Positions 33,977-42,434 of a stretch of 64,000 bases of DNA are shown piece by piece. This DNA comes from Pseudomonas morbosilactucae (lineage in GTDB: Bacteria; Pseudomonadota; Gammaproteobacteria; Pseudomonadales; Pseudomonadaceae), in assembly GCF_023241715.1 (NCBI RefSeq), contig NZ_JALQCW010000065.1:124001-188000 (forward strand), read 5' to 3'. Position 1 is the first letter of the stretch, and each line of letters opens with the position of its first letter. Position numbers and translations under genes: made by a program. The notes under the pieces were generated by a model. The model was not told the origin of the DNA. It ran no database searches and saw only the letters and a program-made list of their open reading frames with translations.

Positions 33977-35401
33977 ATGAGTCGCAAACAGCAGTTGCTC
34001 AATCGCCATCGACGTAACAAGCGCATTGGCCTGTTGGTCGGTGTGTTGCTGCTGCTCGCCGTCGGCCTGCTTGTGGCATGGTGGCTGCCACTGCTGTTGG
34101 CTGTTCTGGGCTGGGTGGCCCATGAAGCCTGGTTTGCTGATCACCTGTTCTACTCGCCCAAGGATGATTACGACTATCAGTTGTTGGCTGATGAGCGTCT
34201 GGCGCTGAGCTTGGAGGCCGATGGCCTTGTGTTGCCCGAAGATCTTCTATTGGGGGCTGGCGATACCCTGTTGCTGAAAGTCCGGATTCGTTCGTCCTGG
34301 GCTGGGCGGCTGTTTGATCCGGGAGTCAGCATCCAGGGCGACACCCCGGATCGGCAAGACTTCGAACGCGGCGGGCGTGGGATTCGCTATATCAACCTGA
34401 CCGGGCAGTATCAGGCACTGAACAGCGGCAAGCTCAAGCTTAAAGGGCATTTCTGCAAGCTCGATGAGCAGGTGGAGCTGCTGGTGGTGCGTCATCCGGA
34501 TTATCGGACTCAGCGTCTGATGGTGATTGCGCCCCATGCCGATGATGCCGAACTCGCCGCTTTTGGCCTTTACAGCACGGCTGAGCAGAGCTGGGTGGTG
34601 ACCCTGACTGCCGGTGAAATCGAAGCTGAGCATTATCAGGCGATGGGACTGGACGGTGTGGCTGCCGCGCGATTGAAAGGGTCGTTGCGGGCCTGGGACA
34701 GCATCAGCGTGCCGCTATGGGCGGGTGTTCCCCAAGAGCGTTGCGTGCAGTTGGGGTACTTCTGCCTGCAACTGCCGCAGATGCAGGCCTCTCCGAGTGT
34801 GGCGATGGCTTCCCGGGAGGCGGATCTCAGTGACACTCGTTATTTCCGGCGTTTCAATGCCATGGCCTTGGACAGTGACGCCAACGGCATAGCGTCCTGG
34901 GACAACTTGGTCGCCGATCTTGTCCAGTTGCTCGAACGTATCGAACCTCAGGTGATCGTCTTGCCACACCCGCGTTTCGACCCCCATCCCGACCATATCT
35001 GCGCCCAGCAAGCGCTGATGCAAGCTCTGGCGCGCAGCACCTGGCAGCCGGAGTCGTTGCTGCATTACGCCAACCACCTGCATGACAATGATCGTTGGCC
35101 CATGGGCGCAGCCGGTTGTGGCGTGGCGTTGCCACCGCAATTGGCCAGCCACGGTCCTTTGCGTCCCTGGGCGCTGCCGGTTTCAGCGGATCAGCAGTGG
35201 CAAAAGGCTATGTCGTTGGGCATGATGCACGATTTGCAGCCATTACCGCCTTTCAAACGTCGGCTGCGGCGCTTTATTCAGCGCTACCTGGCAGCCCGGC
35301 GTTGGCCGGCCTTCGGTAACAACGAGTTCTTTCGCAAGGCGGTTCGGCAGCACGAACTGTTCTGGGTAGACGACAACGTCAACAAGAGAGAGACACAGTG
35401 A
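33977..35401 (+). CDS. dnpA: PIG-L family de-N-acetylase
   Basis: 474-residue PIG-L deacetylase at the position of P. aeruginosa DnpA (PA5002), which affects fluoroquinolone tolerance and is thought to act on a glycan. Residues 1-20 are strongly basic, followed by a hydrophobic membrane anchor (about 21-50). The zinc motif APHADDAELAAFG places His187, Asp189 and Asp190. A later HPRFDPHPDH supplies the second histidine motif. A unique N-terminal beta-rich region (about 60-175) precedes the catalytic domain. The ATG at 33977 (MSRKQQ) has no strong ribosome site but fits the basic N-terminus. The stop overlaps the GTG of ssg. Confidence 0.88.
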   Translation: MSRKQQLLNRHRRNKRIGLLVGVLLLLAVGLLVAWWLPLLLAVLGWVAHEAWFADHLFYSPKDDYDYQLLADERLALSLEADGLVLPEDLLLGAGDTLLLKVRIRSSWAGRLFDPGVSIQGDTPDRQDFERGGRGIRYINLTGQYQALNSGKLKLKGHFCKLDEQVELLVVRHPDYRTQRLMVIAPHADDAELAAFGLYSTAEQSWVVTLTAGEIEAEHYQAMGLDGVAAARLKGSLRAWDSISVPLWAGVPQERCVQLGYFCLQLPQMQASPSVAMASREADLSDTRYFRRFNAMALDSDANGIASWDNLVADLVQLLERIEPQVIVLPHPRFDPHPDHICAQQALMQALARSTWQPESLLHYANHLHDNDRWPMGAAGCGVALPPQLASHGPLRPWALPVSADQQWQKAMSLGMMHDLQPLPPFKRRLRRFIQRYLAARRWPAFGNNEFFRKAVRQHELFWVDDNVNKRETQ

Positions 35402-36354
35402 AAGTTCTGTTTCTGGTGCAGAAAGAACAACGAGCGATTCTTGATCGGTTTTACGAGGGTATCGCTGAGCGCTGCGACTGCGACATGCGTGAGCTGACCA
35501 GCGCTCAGCAAGACAACCTGCGCAAATACTTTCGTGAGCACGTGGATGTCTCGCGTTATGAGCGAATTGTTTTCTTTTTGCGTTTCAAGAAAGAAGCCAG
35601 ACAGGCTGCGTTCATTAAGACCGTGCCCAACCTGGTTATTCTTGAGCACGACGCTTACCAGAATTACATCCCTTGCAAATACACCGGAAAATTCAGCGCG
35701 CATTATCGCCAAGTACCTTGGGCTCGGGTGATCAGCTCAGGCTTTATGGTCAGCAAGCGTTTGCGTGATGAAGGCTTCGACGCGCACTTCGTGCCTAAGG
35801 GTTACGACCAGGCACTGCTGCAGAATCGGGGACGGGTGCGGGACATCGAGTTGGGGTTCGTGGGCAGCCTCAACAGCGTGGCCTATGCGGGTCGCAAAGC
35901 CATGCTGGAATCTGTGGCAGAAGTGGAAAACCTACTGATCACGCGGACCAAGTCCGGTGAAGAGTACTGCGAAACCCTGAGCCGCATTCGCTATTTCGTC
36001 AGCGCCGATGTTGACATGGGCGAGTACATGATCAAGAACTTCGAGGCGATGGCCTGTGGTTGCGTGCTGTTTGCCTTTGACCAGGGCGCTGAGGAAAACC
36101 AGGCCTTGGGCTTTGTCGATATGCACAACATCGTGTTGTACCGCACGCGAGAAGAGCTCCAAGAGAAACTGGCGGTCTTGCGTGCCGACCCTACCTTGGG
36201 CCAGGTCATCGCGCTGGCTGGCCAGGTGCTGGTCGAGGAACGTTACAGTTTCCGGGCGCTCGGGCATGCCGTGGTCGAGGCCATGAGGGCTCCTCTGCGT
36301 GAGCAGGCACCCTTGAGCTGGAAAGAAAAACTACGTCGGTCGTTAGGTTTTTAA
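35398..36354 (+). CDS. ssg: cell-surface glycosyltransferase Ssg
   Basis: 318-residue glycosyltransferase-like protein at the position of P. aeruginosa Ssg (PA5001), implicated in LPS and exopolysaccharide, phage sensitivity and motility. It begins MKVLFLVQKEQRAILDRFYEG and has a late YMIKNFEAMACGCVLFAFDQGAEEN segment resembling the nucleotide-sugar region of GT1/GT4 enzymes (conserved Glu in NFEAMACG). It starts with GTG (35398) in the dnpA stop overlap GTGA. The base composition from here to waaL is visibly richer in A and T than the genes upstream. Exact donor and acceptor are unknown. Confidence 0.8.
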   Translation: MKVLFLVQKEQRAILDRFYEGIAERCDCDMRELTSAQQDNLRKYFREHVDVSRYERIVFFLRFKKEARQAAFIKTVPNLVILEHDAYQNYIPCKYTGKFSAHYRQVPWARVISSGFMVSKRLRDEGFDAHFVPKGYDQALLQNRGRVRDIELGFVGSLNSVAYAGRKAMLESVAEVENLLITRTKSGEEYCETLSRIRYFVSADVDMGEYMIKNFEAMACGCVLFAFDQGAEENQALGFVDMHNIVLYRTREELQEKLAVLRADPTLGQVIALAGQVLVEERYSFRALGHAVVEAMRAPLREQAPLSWKEKLRRSLGF

Positions 36355-36395
36355 GCGCCTGCGGCTACTCCACCCTTAATAAGGCGGTGCAAAAA

Positions 36396-37163
36396 ATGCT
36401 GTTCAGTGAGAGTAGCGATATTTCAGTAATGGTGACCAGTTGTGGTCGTTTCGATCTGCTGAAACGAACCCTTGAGACATTCGATCGCTTTAACACTGCG
36501 CCGATTCGTAAGGTCTTTATTACTGAAGACTCTGGCGATCAAGCGGTCAGGGATTGCATTCCGGAGCATTGGAAGCCGCATACCGTATTCTTTATCAATA
36601 ATCCGCGCCTGGGGCAGCTGCGCTCCATTGATCTGGCGTATGAGCAGATTGAAACCTCGTGGATCTTTCATTGTGAGGATGACTGGGACTTTTATCGCCA
36701 GGGGTTTATTGAAGAGTCCCAATGCCTCCTCGAAGAGGATCCACAGGCCCTGCAAGTATGGTTGCGCAGTGCGCACCACGATTTGGCCGTGCACAGCCCT
36801 TATGTGTTTTTGAACGAGCGTAAGGTGGTCCAAGGTATTCCTTTCTATGTACTGGGATCCCACAAGGCGGATTGGCAGGGCTTCTCTTTCAACCCGGGGT
36901 TGCGCCGTCGTGCCGACTATTTACTGCATGCACCTTATTCGGCGTTCTCAGGCGAGAAGGATCTGTCGCGTCTTTATGCGCAAGAGAATCGCTATGCGTT
37001 GATTCTGGAAAATGACGCCGTGCTCCATACCGGATTTGGTGAGCACGTAGTGGTGCCAGAAGAGCGCTCAAACAAACAGCGACGTAAACGTCGTGATCGC
37101 TTCAAGCTGTTGGCTACTTTTATTTTGGGTCTTGCGATGGGATGGATTCTTCATGGAATTTGA
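36396..37163 (+). CDS. GT2-type glycosyltransferase with C-terminal membrane anchor (WapR position)
   Basis: 255-residue GT-A glycosyltransferase. The N-terminus SVMVTSCGRFDLLKRTLETF and the metal-binding HCEDDWDF (around residue 92) mark the family. It occupies the place of P. aeruginosa wapR (PA5000, rhamnosyltransferase), but orthology was not proved, so no symbol is given. The end is unusual: a run of basic residues (SNKQRRKRRDRFK) followed by one hydrophobic segment (LLATFILGLAMGWILHGI), predicting a C-terminal inner-membrane anchor. ATG 36396 is preferred over GTG 36387, because AAGG lies 11 nt upstream of the ATG but only 2 nt from the GTG. It overlaps waaL by 11 bp. Confidence 0.78.
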   Translation: MLFSESSDISVMVTSCGRFDLLKRTLETFDRFNTAPIRKVFITEDSGDQAVRDCIPEHWKPHTVFFINNPRLGQLRSIDLAYEQIETSWIFHCEDDWDFYRQGFIEESQCLLEEDPQALQVWLRSAHHDLAVHSPYVFLNERKVVQGIPFYVLGSHKADWQGFSFNPGLRRRADYLLHAPYSAFSGEKDLSRLYAQENRYALILENDAVLHTGFGEHVVVPEERSNKQRRKRRDRFKLLATFILGLAMGWILHGI

Positions 37164-38313
37164 TGGTGCCAAGTCTGGCAGAACAGCCTTTTACTTTAGT
37201 CTGATGCTATGCCTGTTCTTGTTGAGCTTTGTTGTTGGGTGGTCGTCAAAGTGGACCAATAACCTGTTTTATGGACTTATTGCCCTGCCGGGGATGTTTT
37301 TTCTGCTGAAGGGGCACGGCGTCAAGTTGTTAAAGGAACCATTGGCCTGGATGTGGCTGGTCTTTATTCTTTGGTTTTTCGTGCCGGCCGCTCTCGCCGA
37401 CAAAGGTCAGTTCTATAAGCACATTATTTACGTTTTACTGTTTGTTTTTACCGTGGCAGCGTTGACGAATCCAGAATTTTTCCGCAGTCCACAGTTTGTA
37501 CGGGCGCACTTTTGGATTCTTGTCCTCTATATTTATCTGTGTGCTGTATATAGCTGGAGTACTGGGCAGTTCGCCTTCGGTAGTCGAGTGGCATTGCTGC
37601 CTGCGCGCCTGCAGAATGTGATTTATGCCAGTATCTGGCTGTTTTGTGCACTCGCGTTGGCCATGCCACTCTGGATACGCTCCAAGCGCTGGCTAGAGTG
37701 CGCTTTGGCAATCATGTTGTCGGTAGTTGCCGTCACTTTTGTCCTACAGACTCGAACTGCTTTAGTGGGCGCGTTATTCCTCTTCGGCTTGTGGGTCTTG
37801 TATGGTCTTTATCTGCGTCCGAAGCTGGTAGGTAGCTCCATTCTCCTTGCGGCTTTGATTCTGGGCTTGATTATCTGGGGTGTGCACAATGAAACTTGGT
37901 ATATCTCGCTCTGGAATCGTGGCGATTCTTACCGAGTCGAAATGTTCAATATCATGGTCGGCGAATGGCGTAATTGTGGTTGGGTGCTGGGCTGTGGGAT
38001 TGATTTTCATAGCGATCAGTTATTGGGTGGGGTAATGCCTATTCAGCATCCACATAATATTTTCGTGGCTCTGGGGCTTTACACCGGAGCTCCAGCTTTA
38101 CTGATCTTTGTTGCTTTGATGCTGGTCACATTGATTAGCGCCTGGCGTCTGCGCGACGCTTGGGGGATGTTCCTAGCGTGTGCTCTGGTGATGCTGAACT
38201 TCGATGGCAGCCTGTTGATTGGCAACCCGGATGAGTTGTGGCCACTGGTGTTATTGCCGGCAGCGATGGTGTTGGGCGGGGTTTTGAGGGCGCGTCAGTT
38301 ACAACATATTTGA
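37153..38313 (+). CDS. waaL: O-antigen ligase
   Basis: 386-residue polytopic inner-membrane protein of about 11 predicted helices, which joins undecaprenyl-linked O-antigen to the lipid A core in the periplasm. The diagnostic periplasmic histidine motif is at 299-302 (IQHPHNIF); the equivalent His is catalytic in P. aeruginosa WaaL. A charged loop (WSTGQFAFGSRVALLPARLQ) fits the Wzy_C/WaaL domain. The start at 37153 lies inside the previous gene (11-bp overlap). Codons are AT-richer than in the core genes, as is common for O-antigen-adapted ligases. Confidence 0.88.
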   Translation: MEFDGAKSGRTAFYFSLMLCLFLLSFVVGWSSKWTNNLFYGLIALPGMFFLLKGHGVKLLKEPLAWMWLVFILWFFVPAALADKGQFYKHIIYVLLFVFTVAALTNPEFFRSPQFVRAHFWILVLYIYLCAVYSWSTGQFAFGSRVALLPARLQNVIYASIWLFCALALAMPLWIRSKRWLECALAIMLSVVAVTFVLQTRTALVGALFLFGLWVLYGLYLRPKLVGSSILLAALILGLIIWGVHNETWYISLWNRGDSYRVEMFNIMVGEWRNCGWVLGCGIDFHSDQLLGGVMPIQHPHNIFVALGLYTGAPALLIFVALMLVTLISAWRLRDAWGMFLACALVMLNFDGSLLIGNPDELWPLVLLPAAMVLGGVLRARQLQHI

Positions 38314-38321
38314 TGACGTGA

Positions 38322-38349
38322 ATCCGCCAGTGCCACGGCACTGGCGGAT
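38322..38349. terminator. hairpin between convergent waaL and the next kinase gene
   Basis: A 12-bp perfect stem, ATCCGCCAGTGC (38322-38333) and GCACTGGCGGAT (38338-38349), with a CACG loop. Only a weak T-rich tract follows on the plus strand (CAAATTTT). It sits between convergent stops, so it probably serves as a bidirectional terminator. Confidence 0.7.
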
Positions 38350-38352
38350 GAC

Positions 38353-38997
38353 TCAAATTTTCTGCAGTTGTACGCTTAGTTCTTGCATGGAACAGGTTGT
38401 CTGAGATTTTACATAGTGCTCGACAAACACGTTGCCGTTTTGCTCCAACAACCATTGGCGGTCTTCGGTATAACGCAACATGTGTTTGAAGTTGCGCAGG
38501 CGCAAGGCTTTGCGTAAAGGACGTGAGAAGACTTTCAGGTCAGCGATATCAATCAGGCCTAATTGCCGTTCCGGTGTCAGCACAATATTGCCCAAATGTG
38601 CCGAACGGAAGTAGATGCCACGTTCGTGCAGTATGGCCATAAAGGTGCCCAGCTGGGCTCTCAGGGTCTCGGCTTCGGCCTCCGCTTCCAGCAACTGACG
38701 CAAGGTCTGGCCCGGTAGTGGATCGTAGTGCACGGCATCGCGCTGGATGCTGGGAATACGGTAAACCTGGCGGACTGTTGGGCTAGGTATTTCGAGATCT
38801 TTCAAGCGCTGGCAGTTATCGGCAAAACGTTGCGCATAGGGGTACCAGGCGGCTGAGGTCAATAGGCGCTTGCGGCGAAAAAGCTTGAGGATCGAACCAT
38901 CGGTCAAGCGCAATACCTTGTCGCCGGAACCGTCGGCCTCCAGGACTTCAGCGGCTTCGCGCAAAGCGAGGTAGTGGTCATGATCAAGCGCGTGCAT
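38353..38997 (-). CDS. kinase-fold protein of the toluene-tolerance/LPS kinase type (PA4998-like)
   Basis: 214 residues with a kinase-like fold: LKLFRRKRL supplies the N-terminal lysine, IYFRSAHLGNIVL the catalytic-loop region (His-Leu-Gly-Asn in place of the standard Asp-x-x-x-x-Asn) and LGLIDIADLK the metal-binding Asp. The start at 38997 (MHALDHDHY) was chosen because TTTGGAGTATTG precedes it, a strong ribosome site. An upstream Met would run into the msbA start. It is divergent from msbA and convergent with waaL, as PA4998 is in P. aeruginosa. The missing catalytic Asp leaves its activity uncertain. Confidence 0.78.
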   Translation of the reverse strand: MHALDHDHYLALREAAEVLEADGSGDKVLRLTDGSILKLFRRKRLLTSAAWYPYAQRFADNCQRLKDLEIPSPTVRQVYRIPSIQRDAVHYDPLPGQTLRQLLEAEAEAETLRAQLGTFMAILHERGIYFRSAHLGNIVLTPERQLGLIDIADLKVFSRPLRKALRLRNFKHMLRYTEDRQWLLEQNGNVFVEHYVKSQTTCSMQELSVQLQKI

Positions 38998-39072
38998 CAA
39001 TACTCCAAAGTTCAACGTCAGCAGGTACGGACGGTGCACATGGTACCGTAGCTCATCGACTAAAACGGCCTG

Positions 39073-39081
39073 TGTTATAGT
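39073..39081 (+). promoter_or_regulatory. candidate extended -10 promoter for msbA
   Basis: TGTTATAGT (39073-39081) is an extended -10 element 31 bp upstream of the msbA ATG. No strong -35 is visible. The 115-bp gap 38998-39112 must also hold the promoter of the divergent kinase gene. Confidence 0.4.
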
Positions 39082-39112
39082 CGCGAGCTCATTTCTCATG
39101 CAACGGCTTCTC

Positions 39113-40915
39113 ATGACTACCCCTGATTCTCCTGCCGTGTCGAGCTTGAAGATTTACTTGCGACTGCTCTCCTACGTTCGTCCCTATTGGGGCATGTTTG
39201 CTCTGAGTATCGTGGGCTTTATCATTTTTGCCTCGACCCAGCCCATGCTGGCGGGGATCCTCAAATATTTTGTCGACGGTTTGAGTAACCCTGAAGCGGT
39301 GCTCTTTCCCTCTGTGCCTTATTTGCGCGATCTGCAATTGCTGCAGGCCGTGCCCATGCTGATTGTGTTGATTGCCGCCTGGCAGGGCCTGGGCTCCTTC
39401 TTGGGTAACTATTACCTGGCCAAGGTTTCTCTGGGGCTGGTGCACGATCTGCGTGTCGAACTGTTTAACAAGTTGCTGGTTCTGCCTAACCGGTATTTTG
39501 ATACCCACAACTCCGGGCACCTGATTTCCCGTATTACCTTCAACGTGACCATGGTCACGGGCGCCGCAACCGATGCGATCAAGGTTGTGATTCGCGAAGG
39601 TCTGACGGTGGTCTTCCTGTTCATGTATCTGCTGTGGATGAACTGGCAACTGACGCTGGTGATGGTCGCGATCATGCCGGTGATTGCCATCATGGTCAGC
39701 AGTACCAGCAAGAAATTCCGCAAGCAAAGCAAGAAGATCCAGGTGGCCATGGGCGATGTGACTCATGTGGCCTCGGAAACCATTCAGGGGTATCGCGTGG
39801 TGCGCAGTTTTGGCGGCGAGACCTATGAACAGGAACGCTTCGCTACTGCCAGCCAGAGCAATACCGACAAGCAACTGCGCATGACCAAGACCGGTGCGGT
39901 TTACACGCCCATGTTGCAGTTGGTGATCTACACGGCGATGGCTGTGCTGATGTTCCTGGTGCTGTTCCTGCGTGGCGACGCCACGGCCGGTGATCTGGTG
40001 GCTTACATCACTGCTGCGGGCTTGCTACCCAAGCCGATTCGCCAGTTGTCTGAGGTCAGCTCGACCATCCAGAAAGGTGTCGCGGGTGCCGAGAGTATTT
40101 TCGAGCAGTTGGATGTGGAGCCGGAAGAGGACAAGGGCACCGTTGAGCTGGAGCGGGTCGAAGGTCGCCTGGAGGTTCGTAACCTGAGCTTCACCTATCC
40201 GGGTACTGAACGCGAAGTGCTAAAGGACATCAACTTCTGCGCCGATCCCGGTCAGATGATTGCTTTGGTCGGACGCTCCGGTAGCGGCAAGTCCACCCTG
40301 GCGGGGCTGATTCCTCGCTTTTACCACCATGATGTCGGACAGATTCTTCTCGATGGTGTCGATATCGAAGACTACCGTCTGCGCAACTTGCGTCGCCATG
40401 TGGCGCAGGTCACTCAGCACGTGACCTTGTTCAATGACACTGTTGCCAACAACATCGCCTACGGTGACTTGGCCGGCGCGCCGCGTGAAGACATCGAGAA
40501 AGCCGCGGTGGATGCCTATGCCATGGACTTCATCGCCCAGTTGCCCGAGGGCCTGGACACCCAGGTCGGCGAGAACGGCGTGCTGTTGTCCGGTGGCCAG
40601 CGTCAGCGTCTGGCGATTGCCCGGGCGTTGTTGAAGAACGCGCCGTTGTTGATTCTCGACGAGGCCACCTCGGCCCTGGACACCGAGTCCGAGCGGCATA
40701 TCCAGGCCGCCCTGGACAAGGTCATGAAGGGGCGTACCACCCTGGTCATTGCGCACCGTCTGTCGACTATCGAGAAGGCCGACCTGATCCTGGTCATGGA
40801 TCAGGGGCGCATTGTCGAGCGTGGCACCCACAGTGAGCTGTTGGCGCAGAACGGCTACTACGCCCGTCTGCACGCCATGGGCCTTGAGGAACCGGTGCCC
40901 AACGGCATCGCCTGA
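39113..40915 (+). CDS. msbA: lipid A export ATP-binding/permease protein
   Basis: MsbA is a homodimeric ABC half-transporter that flips core-lipid A across the inner membrane. The 600-residue product has six transmembrane helices in the N-terminal half (about 20-330) and a C-terminal ATPase. Walker A is GRSGSGKST at 387-395, the signature is LSGGQRQR near 492-499, and Walker B is LLILDEATSALD. ATG 39113 (MTTPDSPAV) is used; an upstream in-frame ATG at 39098 adds five residues, and neither has a clear ribosome site. A stable hairpin follows at 40923-40943. Confidence 0.96.
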   Translation: MTTPDSPAVSSLKIYLRLLSYVRPYWGMFALSIVGFIIFASTQPMLAGILKYFVDGLSNPEAVLFPSVPYLRDLQLLQAVPMLIVLIAAWQGLGSFLGNYYLAKVSLGLVHDLRVELFNKLLVLPNRYFDTHNSGHLISRITFNVTMVTGAATDAIKVVIREGLTVVFLFMYLLWMNWQLTLVMVAIMPVIAIMVSSTSKKFRKQSKKIQVAMGDVTHVASETIQGYRVVRSFGGETYEQERFATASQSNTDKQLRMTKTGAVYTPMLQLVIYTAMAVLMFLVLFLRGDATAGDLVAYITAAGLLPKPIRQLSEVSSTIQKGVAGAESIFEQLDVEPEEDKGTVELERVEGRLEVRNLSFTYPGTEREVLKDINFCADPGQMIALVGRSGSGKSTLAGLIPRFYHHDVGQILLDGVDIEDYRLRNLRRHVAQVTQHVTLFNDTVANNIAYGDLAGAPREDIEKAAVDAYAMDFIAQLPEGLDTQVGENGVLLSGGQRQRLAIARALLKNAPLLILDEATSALDTESERHIQAALDKVMKGRTTLVIAHRLSTIEKADLILVMDQGRIVERGTHSELLAQNGYYARLHAMGLEEPVPNGIA

Positions 40916-40922
40916 TCCTCTG

Positions 40923-40943
40923 GGGGGAGGCCGAACCTCCCCC
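40923..40943 (+). terminator. GC hairpin after msbA
   Basis: GGGGGAGG (40923-40930) pairs with CCTCCCCC (40936-40943) across a CCGAA loop. Only TTGCC follows, not a real T-tract, so termination would be partial. The gap 40916-41090 before the sulfotransferase also has TTGACC at 40990-40995 without a convincing -10 at the right distance. Confidence 0.5.
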
Positions 40944-41090
40944 TTGCCGCGTGCTTTGCCTCCGGGTTTGTAACCAGCCCCATACAGTCTTGACCAAGCC
41001 TAAATAATTCCGCCCAACGCCCTTGTTATGGTTCCCGCCTGAATCTATTGAACAGATCGACGGGGCCATCCCCGTTGCGTGGGTGTTGGA

Positions 41091-41795
41091 ATGTTGCAAC
41101 GTTATCTGTGGAAGTTATTACCCAAGTCCCAGCGCAGTTTCTTGCTCGGGCGCTTGTCTGTGGTGGACCGCCAGGTGGTGAACAAGGCGATGTCTGCCAA
41201 TGTGCGCTTCCCCCAGGCCTTCTCCCGGCAATCATGCCTGTTCATCCATGTGCCCAAATGTGCCGGTAGCAGTGTCTGTGCGGCCCTGTTCGACGGTTGG
41301 AGCCCCGGGCACCTACCGTTGTACTGGTATGAACAGCAGTTTCCCCGGGAGTTTTCCAGCAGCTTCAAGTTCGCCTTTGTGCGTGATCCGTTGGAGCGTG
41401 CCTATTCGGCCTACGCCTTTCTGCGGGGCAATCGACTCGGCAACCGCGATCAGGCGGCCCAGGCACTGGTCAGCCATTACCGGGATTTCGATGACTTCGT
41501 CAGTCGCTGGCTGCGCCCGGAAAACATCCCGCGGCAGATGCACTTTGCTGCCCAAAGTGACTTTCTCACTGACTCCCTTGGGCGCTTGTCCATGGACTTC
41601 ATCGGCTACCAGGAACACCTGGAGCGTGACTTCCACCTGCTCTGCGATCACCTCGGCGTGACCTCGCAACTGCCTCGTCTGAATGTTTCCCAGCACCGGC
41701 ATGCCCAGCCAGTCCGCGAGTTGTGCACGGTGCGCACCCGGCGCCTGGTGCGGCGAGTCTATGAGCGTGACTACGAGATGCTCGGCTATGAATGA
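41091..41795 (+). CDS. sulfotransferase family 2 protein (PAPS-dependent), likely acting on a cell-envelope glycan
   Basis: 234-residue cytoplasmic sulfotransferase. The 5'-phosphosulfate-binding motif FIHVPKCAGSS carries Lys56. The 3'-phosphate-binding motif FVRDPLERAYSAY carries Arg98 and Ser106 equivalents. Both match the carbohydrate sulfotransferase family (PF03567 type). Known family members move sulfate from PAPS to sugars. Here the gene overlaps a cysC-type kinase by 8 bp and lies between msbA and hldE, where P. aeruginosa PAO1 has none. The likely substrate is therefore an LPS core or O-antigen sugar, which is inference. A GTG at 41079 could add four residues; ATG 41091 is preferred. 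No signal peptide or membrane helix. Confidence 0.85.
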   Translation: MLQRYLWKLLPKSQRSFLLGRLSVVDRQVVNKAMSANVRFPQAFSRQSCLFIHVPKCAGSSVCAALFDGWSPGHLPLYWYEQQFPREFSSSFKFAFVRDPLERAYSAYAFLRGNRLGNRDQAAQALVSHYRDFDDFVSRWLRPENIPRQMHFAAQSDFLTDSLGRLSMDFIGYQEHLERDFHLLCDHLGVTSQLPRLNVSQHRHAQPVRELCTVRTRRLVRRVYERDYEMLGYE

Positions 41796-42399
41796 GCCTG
41801 CCTTCAGCACCCAGGAACAGCCGCAGATCCGTCCTTACACGCTGGCCCTTTCGTGTTCATCCCGGGCTGCCCTCAAGCACCAGAAACCCCGCTGCATCTG
41901 GTTGACCGGGCTCTCTGGTGCCGGCAAGTCGACCCTGGCCAATCAGTTGGAGTTGCGGTTGAACGAGCGGGGCCGGCACACCTTCCTGCTCGATGGCGAC
42001 AATGTGCGCAGCGGCTTGTGCAGTGACTTGGGCATGGGGCCAGAGGCGCGCAAGGAAAACATCCGGCGCATGGCGGAAGTGGCGCGGTTGATGGTGGATG
42101 CCGGACTGTTGGTGATTGTCTCGGCGATCTCGCCGTTCCGCGCTGAGCGTGACGCCGCCCGGGCCTTGTTCGGGCCTGATGAGTTTCTTGAGGTGTACAT
42201 CAGCACGGCCTTCGAGACTTGTGCCCGGCGAGACCCCAAGGGGTTGTACCAGGCGGCCCTGGCAGGGCGGATCAAGGATTTCACCGGCCTGGACAGCCCT
42301 TACGAAGCCCCGCAGAACCCTGAGTGTGAAATCGATACCGCCAGCGTCGGGCTGGCCCAGGCCACGGCGCGCTTGCTGGGCCTGTTGCTGGAGAAATGA
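41788..42399 (+). CDS. cysC: adenylyl-sulfate (APS) kinase
   Basis: 203-residue APS kinase, which phosphorylates adenosine 5'-phosphosulfate to PAPS, the sulfotransferase donor. Walker A is GLSGAGKST at 41-49, the conserved LLDGDNVRSGL is at 67-77, and the phosphorylation-site Ser lies in SAISPFR (Ser115). The length and the PKGLYQAALAGRIKDFTG segment match stand-alone CysC. The start lies inside the sulfotransferase end (8-bp overlap), so the two are translated together. Stand-alone CysC is not needed for cysteine synthesis in pseudomonads that reduce APS directly, which fits a dedicated supply role. No CysND genes are in the window. Confidence 0.95.
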   Translation: MNEPAFSTQEQPQIRPYTLALSCSSRAALKHQKPRCIWLTGLSGAGKSTLANQLELRLNERGRHTFLLDGDNVRSGLCSDLGMGPEARKENIRRMAEVARLMVDAGLLVIVSAISPFRAERDAARALFGPDEFLEVYISTAFETCARRDPKGLYQAALAGRIKDFTGLDSPYEAPQNPECEIDTASVGLAQATARLLGLLLEK

Positions 42400-42434
42400 G
42401 CGGTTTTAATTCTTCACACAGCTGGCTGAAGCCA

